The position numbers and the translations under genes were made by a program. From NCBI GenBank assembly GCA_035531775.1, contig DATKSG010000016.1:1-45420 (forward strand): DNA of 45,420 nt, read 5' to 3'. The notes under the pieces were generated by a model that worked only from the letters and a program-made list of their open reading frames with translations, did no database searches and was not told the origin of the DNA. This DNA comes from DATKSG01 sp035531775 (GTDB lineage Bacteria > Actinomycetota > Acidimicrobiia > Acidimicrobiales > UBA8190). Below, one piece after another: positions 40,607-45,420 of the stretch (its first letter is position 1; each line of letters opens with the position of its first letter).

Positions 40607-41017
40607 TCAAGACACGTCAGTGTCGAGCAACAAGTCGAGCAACGCACGCACCCGCTGGTCTACGTCGTCCACGATGGGCTCGACCTCTTCCACGGGCCGG
40701 CCGGCCGGGTCGGACAGTTCCCAATCGAGGTAGCGCTTTCCGGGGTAGACCGGGCACGAGTCGCCGCAACCCATGGTCACCACCACGTCGGCCTCACGAC
40801 CCATGTCGTCGGTGAGGGGCTTGGGGAACTCCAGCGAAGCGTCGAGGCCCCGGCTGATGAGCACCGACATCACGGCAGGGTTCAGCTGGTCGGCCGGCTC
40901 CGAGCCGGCCGACCGGACATCCACTCGTCCCTGGGCGTAGTGCTCGAGCAGGACTTTGGCCGCCAGGCTACGGCCGGCGTTGTGGGTGCAGAGGAAGAGG
41001 ACCACCGGTCGGGTCAA
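40607..41017 (-). CDS. arsC: Arsenate reductase ArsC, low-molecular-weight phosphatase fold
   Basis: 136 residues from TTG 41017. The phosphatase loop is Cys10-THNAG-Arg16-Ser, and the general acid is in YLDWELSDPAG. A GCGDSCPVYPGKRY segment follows, as in actinobacterial ArsC proteins. There is no C-terminal Cys pair as in thioredoxin-coupled enzymes, so mycothiol/mycoredoxin is the probable electron donor, as shown for corynebacterial ArsC1/ArsC2. It reduces arsenate to arsenite. It is the last gene of the operon, two bases after the aquaporin stop. Confidence 0.93.
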   Translation of the reverse strand: MTRPVVLFLCTHNAGRSLAAKVLLEHYAQGRVDVRSAGSEPADQLNPAVMSVLISRGLDASLEFPKPLTDDMGREADVVVTMGCGDSCPVYPGKRYLDWELSDPAGRPVEEVEPIVDDVDQRVRALLDLLLDTDVS

Positions 41018-41019
41018 GG

Positions 41020-41742
41020 TCAGGGCCTATCCATGTCGCCGTGGGGCACCACCACTCGGGCCGCTTGGCCCGGTGAGACCCCCCGGTACAGCACGCCTAT
41101 GACGGCGAAGGCAGCGGCCCCCCCGAGGATCTGGGCGGCCACGAACGGGGCGACCGACCCCGGGGCGATGCCGGCGAAGGTGTTGGAGAACATGCGCCCG
41201 ACGGTGATGGCCGGGTTGGCGAAACTGGTGGAGCTGGTGAAGAAGTAGGCGGCTCCGATGTAGGAGCCGACGGCGGCGGGAGCCAGGTGGCTGCGGCCGG
41301 TGCGAGCCAGGGCGAAGATGACGAGCACCAGCCCGGCCGTGGCCACCACCTCCGACAGGAAGTGCCCCGACGAGGCCCGGTGATGGGTGGAGATGGTCAC
41401 CGCCGGTTCCGAGAACATGAGGTTGGCCACCACGGCGCCGGCCACGCACCCACCCACCTGGGCCGGGATGTAGGCGGCGGCGACCGGCCAGCGCAGTCCC
41501 CCGAAGGCGGCGTCCACCAACGAGACCACCGGGTTCAGATGCGCCCCGGACACGGCGCCAAACATGGAGATGACGGCGAAGAGCCCTGCTGCGGTGGCAG
41601 CGGCGTTCTCGAACAATTCGAGGCCCACCGCCCCCGGCGACAGGCGCTGGGCGGCGATGCCCGACCCGATGACCACGGCAGCCAGGAAGGCGCTGCCGAG
41701 GGCTTCGGCCAACAGGCGCCGCCCCAGGGTGGCGTCACTCAT
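41020..41742 (-). CDS. Aquaglyceroporin in the arsenic operon (AqpS-like)
   Basis: 240 residues, six helices and two half-helices. The pore motifs are NPV in GAHLNPVVS (first, altered from NPA) and NPA in FANPAITVGR. Altered first motifs are common in the bacterial arsenic-linked branch. In Sinorhizobium, AqpS replaces the arsenite pump, letting arsenite made by ArsC leave along its gradient. Its position between arsI and arsC, with no ArsB or Acr3 in the window, supports the same use. ATG 41742. Confidence 0.9.
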   Translation of the reverse strand: MSDATLGRRLLAEALGSAFLAAVVIGSGIAAQRLSPGAVGLELFENAAATAAGLFAVISMFGAVSGAHLNPVVSLVDAAFGGLRWPVAAAYIPAQVGGCVAGAVVANLMFSEPAVTISTHHRASSGHFLSEVVATAGLVLVIFALARTGRSHLAPAAVGSYIGAAYFFTSSTSFANPAITVGRMFSNTFAGIAPGSVAPFVAAQILGGAAAFAVIGVLYRGVSPGQAARVVVPHGDMDRP

Positions 41743-41781
41743 AGCGGCGCTGTATCCCCTTCGTCGTTGCGTCGATGCCGC

Positions 41782-42255
41782 TCAGCAGCAAGCCGAAGGC
41801 GACGACCCGGCGGCACCGGCGGATACCGGGACCGGCGCGCAGGCGTCGGTGGCACAGCCCAGGCTCGTCTCGTCGGGGGCATCGGCCAGCACGGTGTAGA
41901 TCTCCCACGGTGCCCCGTCGGGGTCGTGCACCCAGGCCTTGTCCTGCACGGCGTAGCAGCACGTGGTGGACTCCTCGACCTCGGGGGCCATCCCTGCGCC
42001 GGTCAGGCGCGTCGTGGCCGCATGGACCTCCTCGGGGGTCTCGACCTCTACGCCGAGGTGGTTGAGGGCCCCGGCCGGCCCGCTGCCCCGCCCGGCATCG
42101 GAGGCGATGAGAACCAGCTTGAGCGGTGGCTCGGCGATGGCGAAGTTGGCATATCCCGGCCGCCGCTTGGCCGGCTCGGTGCCGAAGAGGTCGCTGTAGA
42201 ACGCCACGGCGGCGTCGATGTCGCTCACGTTGAGGGCAAGTTGGACTCTGGACAC
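41782..42255 (-). CDS. arsI: ArsI/CadI-family metalloenzyme (vicinal oxygen chelate fold)
   Basis: 157 residues from GTG 42255 with GGAGG upstream. Two beta-alpha-beta-beta-beta modules: MSRVQLALNVSDIDAAVAFY and the second with LNHLGVEVET. Probable metal ligands are Gln5, His66 and Glu118; the arsenic-binding vicinal pair is Cys99-Cys100 (STTCCYAVQDKAWV). ArsI cleaves the C-As bond of methylarsenite; CadI relatives are induced by cadmium. A Cys-containing tail (Cys134, Cys139 and a final Cys-Cys) adds further thiols. First gene of the operon, divergent from arsR. Confidence 0.9.
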   Translation of the reverse strand: MSRVQLALNVSDIDAAVAFYSDLFGTEPAKRRPGYANFAIAEPPLKLVLIASDAGRGSGPAGALNHLGVEVETPEEVHAATTRLTGAGMAPEVEESTTCCYAVQDKAWVHDPDGAPWEIYTVLADAPDETSLGCATDACAPVPVSAGAAGSSPSACC

Positions 42256-42272
42256 GGCGGGCCTCCGGTAAC

Positions 42273-42296
42273 ATCAATGAACGTCGATACGTTGAT
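42273..42296. promoter_or_regulatory. Probable ArsR operator
   Basis: ATCAA (42273-42277) and TTGAT (42292-42296) are inverted halves, the type bound by ArsR-family dimers, in the 79-base gap between divergent arsI and arsR. A related half-site (GTCAATCCATCGACG) follows at about 42301-42315 and may be a second site. Confidence 0.6.
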
Positions 42297-42334
42297 TCTG
42301 GTCAATCCATCGACGTCTGTCAATAGGACACGCC

Positions 42335-42724
42335 ATGGCCCGTCGATCCCCAGCCGCCCCAACCGAGCCGGCCACCGCCTCGTGCTGCCCGTCGGTGCTG
42401 GCCACTCCCCTCGACGCCCAGGGCGCCGACACCCTGGCCGGCGGCTTCCACGCCCTGGCCGATCCCGTCCGGCTGCGCGTGCTCAGCATGCTGGCCTCTG
42501 CCCCGGAGGGGGAGGTCTGTGTGTGCGAGTTCGTGGGGCCGCTGGGCAAGAGCCAACCGACGGTGTCGCACCACTTGAAGATCCTGAGCGACGCCGGGCT
42601 GGTCCACGGCCAGCGCCGCGGCAAGTGGGTCTGGTACTCCCTCGACCGGCCCCGGCTGGCCGAGCTGCAAGGAGCGCTGGCCGACCCAGACCGCTACGAC
42701 AGAAAGAGCCGCTCGGGGTCGTAG
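42335..42724 (+). CDS. arsR: ArsR family arsenite-responsive repressor
   Basis: 129 residues. The winged helix covers about 35-110 (FHALADPVRLRVLSML, KSQPTVSHHLKILSDAGLV, RGKWVWYSLD). Two thiol pairs are visible: Cys17-Cys18 in the N-terminal arm and Cys62/Cys64 in EVCVCEF of the DNA-binding region. The N-terminal Cys pair plus a Cys near the recognition helix is the inducer site of the corynebacterial ArsR type, different from the E. coli helix-4 site; CVC is also present here, so both geometries could exist. It faces the CoA-transferase gene, and their 3' ends overlap by 31 bases. Confidence 0.92.
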   Translation: MARRSPAAPTEPATASCCPSVLATPLDAQGADTLAGGFHALADPVRLRVLSMLASAPEGEVCVCEFVGPLGKSQPTVSHHLKILSDAGLVHGQRRGKWVWYSLDRPRLAELQGALADPDRYDRKSRSGS

Positions 42725-44364
42725 CGTCGCAGGGCCAGCACCTCACCGTGCTCGACGGGAGCCAACTCCTCCACCTGGTCGGCCACCTCCACGTCCCAGC
42801 CGCAGCTGTCGCGAAAAGCGCGCACCCGCTCGTCGGCGCTGCCCTCTCCGTGGGCCACGGCGCTGAGCACCAGACGCCCCTGGTGTTGAGTGAGGACACC
42901 TCGGTCGGTGACCACAGCCACCACGTTGCGGCCCGGGCTCGTGACATATCCCACCTGCTCCACCAGCCGGTCGGGGCGGGCCAGGGCCACCACCACACAG
43001 GCAGCGGCTCGGCTGGCCACATCGTTGGCCCCACCCGAGCCGACCAGGAACGGGCCACCGGGGATGAGCGTCGAATTCAGGTTGCCGTGCCGGTCCACCT
43101 GCGCCGCCCCCAGGCACGCCACCGTGCGGGTGCCCGGGCCGCCCACCACCATGCCCAGGACGGTGGAGGCGTCGGCCAGCAACGACGTAGCCGGGAACAC
43201 GCGGTGATTGAAGATGTAGGGGTCGGCCGGTGTGGGTCGGTACCCCAGCATGCCGAGCTCGGCCGTGAGCTGCACCTCGCTGCCCGAGGCGCGCGCCGTA
43301 TCGACGGCCACCCAGGCGGCCAGGTTGGCCACCCCGGCCCCGGCCAGCACGGCGTCGGCTCCGACGTCGTCGACCACTTGTCGCACCTGGCGCGCCGCCA
43401 GGGCGGCGGCCTGTTCCCACTGACTGGCCGGCTCGGCCTCGTCCACCGGGTGGGCGGCAGCGTCGTGGCGCCAGGACTCGGGGTCGGTGCGCCCCCGAAG
43501 CCACTCGAGGCGCTCAGGGCCCACGCGCTCCAGGTACTGCTCGTGGGTGGCGGGCTCGAGCACCCAGTGCCGGGCCCAGGCGTCGAAGTCGCCGCGAGTG
43601 GCCTGGCGGGCCTGGACCCAGAAGTCGATGTCCTCGCCATAGGAGTCGACCGGCAGCCCCGGCGCGTACATCCCTCCGGGGTGGGCTCCGAACGGGGTCT
43701 CCACCACAGCCAGGACCCGGTGGGCCGGGATGTGGACGCGATGGCCGTACCCGTGCAGGTCGTCCACCACCTTGTCCACGGTGGCCACCACACCCCGACG
43801 GGCCGCCCACGCTCCCCACACCCCCTCGAGCAGCGGCTCCGACAGGGCCACGTTGCCCTGGGCGTCGGCCACCGCACCGTGCACCAAGGTCACGTCGGGG
43901 ACCAAGGGGGCGAGCAGGCCCACCGGGCCGAAGGGCGACTCCACCGTGGCGAAACCGGCGTTGTCGGCCATGGAGGAGCCCACCAGTGACCCGCTGACCA
44001 TGGCCGGCAGCCCCCGGGCGGCAGCCTCCAGGCGCTGGGAGAAGGTGAGGATGGACCAGTGCTCGACCTCGACACCGGAGCCGTAGCCGTGTTGGAACAC
44101 GGGGTTGGGCGTGTAGGTGGGGAAGGAGTCGCCCGAGTACGTGGTGATGACGCGGCGCACCATGCCGCCACGGAAGAACAGAGCTCCCAGCGAGCTCAAC
44201 GACAGCATGACCAAGGTGAAGCCGGCGTCGGTGCCCCAATGTTGGCGTACCACCTCGCGAGCGGCGGCCGTCCAGCGACTGTGGCCGCACAGCACGTGCA
44301 GGGTGTCGCCGGGCCGGACATGACGCTCGACGGCGTCGGCCAGCGACGCCTGCTTGTCGCTCAA
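42694..44364 (-). CDS. Single-chain class I CoA transferase (alpha and beta domains fused)
   Basis: 556 residues. The start TTG 44364 overlaps the stop of the enoyl-CoA hydratase gene (TTGA); longer in-frame extensions are the shadow of that gene. The N-terminal half (about 1-280) is an alpha-type domain (DTLHVLCGHSRWT, PAMVSGSLVGSSMADNAG), the C-terminal half (about 300-550) resembles the beta subunit IpdB of steroid ring degradation (FNHRVFPATSLLADASTVLG, GNLNSTLIPGGPFLVGSGG, GYVTSPGRNVVAVVTD). Where transferases carry Glu-Asn-Gly the sequence is TAELGMLGY (about residue 367): Glu is kept, Asn is not. IpdAB itself acts as a C-C hydrolase, so a non-transferase reaction is possible. Confidence 0.85.
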   Translation of the reverse strand: MSDKQASLADAVERHVRPGDTLHVLCGHSRWTAAAREVVRQHWGTDAGFTLVMLSLSSLGALFFRGGMVRRVITTYSGDSFPTYTPNPVFQHGYGSGVEVEHWSILTFSQRLEAAARGLPAMVSGSLVGSSMADNAGFATVESPFGPVGLLAPLVPDVTLVHGAVADAQGNVALSEPLLEGVWGAWAARRGVVATVDKVVDDLHGYGHRVHIPAHRVLAVVETPFGAHPGGMYAPGLPVDSYGEDIDFWVQARQATRGDFDAWARHWVLEPATHEQYLERVGPERLEWLRGRTDPESWRHDAAAHPVDEAEPASQWEQAAALAARQVRQVVDDVGADAVLAGAGVANLAAWVAVDTARASGSEVQLTAELGMLGYRPTPADPYIFNHRVFPATSLLADASTVLGMVVGGPGTRTVACLGAAQVDRHGNLNSTLIPGGPFLVGSGGANDVASRAAACVVVALARPDRLVEQVGYVTSPGRNVVAVVTDRGVLTQHQGRLVLSAVAHGEGSADERVRAFRDSCGWDVEVADQVEELAPVEHGEVLALRRYDPERLFLS

Positions 44365-45170
44365 CGGCCCGTCCAGCGCGGTGGCCGCTTCTCGGCGAAA
44401 GCCAAGGGGCCTTCTTTGGCGTCGTCGCTCGAGAACACCTCGGTGGCCAGCTGCGACTCGATGCGATACGCCTCGCGCATGTCGGTGGCCAAGCCTCGCA
44501 GCACGCTCTCCTTGGTCTTGCGCACAGCCAATGGCCCATTGGCCGTGATGCGCGCCGCGTACTCCTCGGCCTTGGCCCGCAACTGGTCGGCCGGCACCAC
44601 GGCGTTGAGCAGCCCGAACGCCATCGCCTGCTCGGCCGGTACCCGGTCGGCGCACAGCAGGAACTCCATGGCCGCCGGGTAGGGGATCTGACGCGGCAGG
44701 CGCACGGTGGTGCCGCCCCCGGCGAACAGGCCGCGCTTGGGCTCCATGACGCCGAAGTACGCCTCCGGGCAGGCCACCCGGATGTCGCAGCCGCCGAGCA
44801 TCTCCATGCCGCCGGCGACACAGGCACCGTTCACGGCAGCCACGATCGGCTTGTAGAGCTTCACGCCGCGCAGCACCGCTCGCACCCCGTCGTCGATGCG
44901 GTAGCCGTCGATCTCCTCCACCTGCTTGGTCGAGATCTCCTTCTGCAGCTTGGTGATCTCGGGGATGTAGGTCTTCAGGTCGGCTCCGGTACAAAAGGCG
45001 TTTCCCACGCCGGTCACGATGGCCACCCAAGCCTCATCGTCGTCACCGAAGCGGTCCCATGCTTTTCGCAGTTGGGCGAAGTGGTCCATGTCCATGGAGT
45101 TCATGGCATGGGGCCGGTCGATGGTGATCCACACCACATGGTCCGAGCCGAGCTCGTAGTGGACAGGCAC
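44361..45170 (-). CDS. Enoyl-CoA hydratase/isomerase (crotonase) family protein
   Basis: 269 residues from GTG 45170 with AAAGGAGA upstream. Oxyanion-hole segments are FCTGADLKTY and NGACVAGGMEMLGG. The catalytic region reads VMEPKRGLFAGGGTTVRLPR: the first position has Glu of the MEP type, while the second Glu of classical hydratases is replaced by Gly, as in isomerases and hydrolases of this superfamily. It starts three bases after the ACAD stop and runs directly into the CoA transferase, so the three form one operon. Confidence 0.92.
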   Translation of the reverse strand: MPVHYELGSDHVVWITIDRPHAMNSMDMDHFAQLRKAWDRFGDDDEAWVAIVTGVGNAFCTGADLKTYIPEITKLQKEISTKQVEEIDGYRIDDGVRAVLRGVKLYKPIVAAVNGACVAGGMEMLGGCDIRVACPEAYFGVMEPKRGLFAGGGTTVRLPRQIPYPAAMEFLLCADRVPAEQAMAFGLLNAVVPADQLRAKAEEYAARITANGPLAVRKTKESVLRGLATDMREAYRIESQLATEVFSSDDAKEGPLAFAEKRPPRWTGR

Positions 45171-45173
45171 GCA

Positions 45174-45420
45174 CTATCTCCTTTGCTCTGAGGCGCTCGC
45201 CGGCGCCGGGCGCGGCTCGCGTGGTAGTCCGAGGATCCGTTCCCCGATGATGTTTCGCTGCACCTCGGAGGTGCCCCCGGCGATGCTGGCCGACTTGCTC
45301 CACAGCCACTGACGCGCCCACGGCCCCCACAGCGAGGCTTCGGGCCCGAGGACTTGGAGGGCCGTCTCCGACAGGTGCTGGGTCATGTCCGACCACGTCA
45401 GCTTCACCCAGCTCGACTCG
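45174..45420 (-). CDS. Acyl-CoA dehydrogenase, C-terminal end (partial)
   Basis: Only about 81 codons of the 3' end are in the window; the frame is open across the right edge (ESSWVKLTWSDMTQHLSE). The typical ending ASIAGGTSEVQRNIIGERIL then GLPREPRP identifies a FadE-type dehydrogenase of the branch that places Ala-Gly-Gly where others have Tyr-Glu-Gly, so its catalytic base, if any, lies upstream beyond the window. It is the upstream member of the operon with the hydratase and CoA transferase. It could be the partner of the Glu-less subunit at 25.4-26.5 kb, but this is speculation. Confidence 0.88.
   Translation of the reverse strand, partial: ESSWVKLTWSDMTQHLSETALQVLGPEASLWGPWARQWLWSKSASIAGGTSEVQRNIIGERILGLPREPRPAPASASEQRR

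Overview
The window looks like the chromosome of a high-GC actinobacterium. Acidimicrobiia or a related environmental lineage fits best, but no rRNA or marker gene fixes the taxonomy. Supporting signs are frequent GTG/TTG starts, strongly GC-biased third codon positions from about 9 kb onward, a class E sortase, a mycothiol-type ArsC, an ArsI/CadI-type metalloenzyme, and many fatty-acid or steroid-type acyl-CoA genes.

Left part (1-9.05 kb). This stretch has lower GC and is full of damage. It holds the 3' end of a flavin disulfide reductase, an ANTAR-domain scrap, an AI-2E transporter with two frameshifts, an intact YihY/BrkB membrane protein and a PF10118-type metalloprotein. An AAA ATPase fragment is cut off at its Walker A motif. 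A HicB-like antitoxin is joined in frame to a tyrosine-recombinase tail. An intact vapBC pair and a TetR/secreted S15-family hydrolase operon follow, the latter under a clear palindromic operator. A DHA2 drug-transporter remnant closes the region. It reads as an old insertion and recombination zone.

Middle part (9.1-32.4 kb). An APC permease fused to a C-terminal OB-fold is followed by a one-domain response regulator. A class E sortase sits beside its probable substrate, an LPFTG-anchored tandem-repeat protein. A lipid block (13.96-20.07 kb) carries an SDR, a phosphotransferase, an ACAD10/11-like dehydrogenase, a second SDR and an acyl-CoA ligase; the kinase and dehydrogenase pair resembles the 4-hydroxyacyl-CoA phosphorylation/elimination pathway of LvaA/LvaC and ACAD10/11. 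A MarR/ABC exporter/hemolysin III operon follows. A second acyl-CoA block (23.4-32.4 kb) holds a SnoaL-like protein, an acyl-CoA ligase, two acyl-CoA dehydrogenases, a thiolase, a heme-oxygenase-fold protein, an HMG-CoA-synthase-like/DUF35 fusion and an SCP2-type thiolase. A bidirectional promoter at 28.5 kb with a palindrome drives its two arms.

Right part (32.4-45.4 kb). A second vapBC-like pair is followed, on the minus strand, by a branched-chain-type ABC importer operon (lipoprotein, fused LivH-LivM permease, LivG, LivF, SDR). Divergent from it are a class II aldolase and a carboxymuconolactone-decarboxylase-family gene. Next is an arsenic cluster (arsR divergent from arsI-aqpS-arsC) that has an aquaglyceroporin and no arsenite pump. 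The window ends with a single-chain CoA transferase, an enoyl-CoA hydratase and the 3' end of another acyl-CoA dehydrogenase.

Taken together, the right 36 kb is mainly a set of acyl-CoA catabolic operons with their own importer and ligases. It probably processes branched, hydroxylated or cyclic acids; the substrate cannot be read from the sequence.
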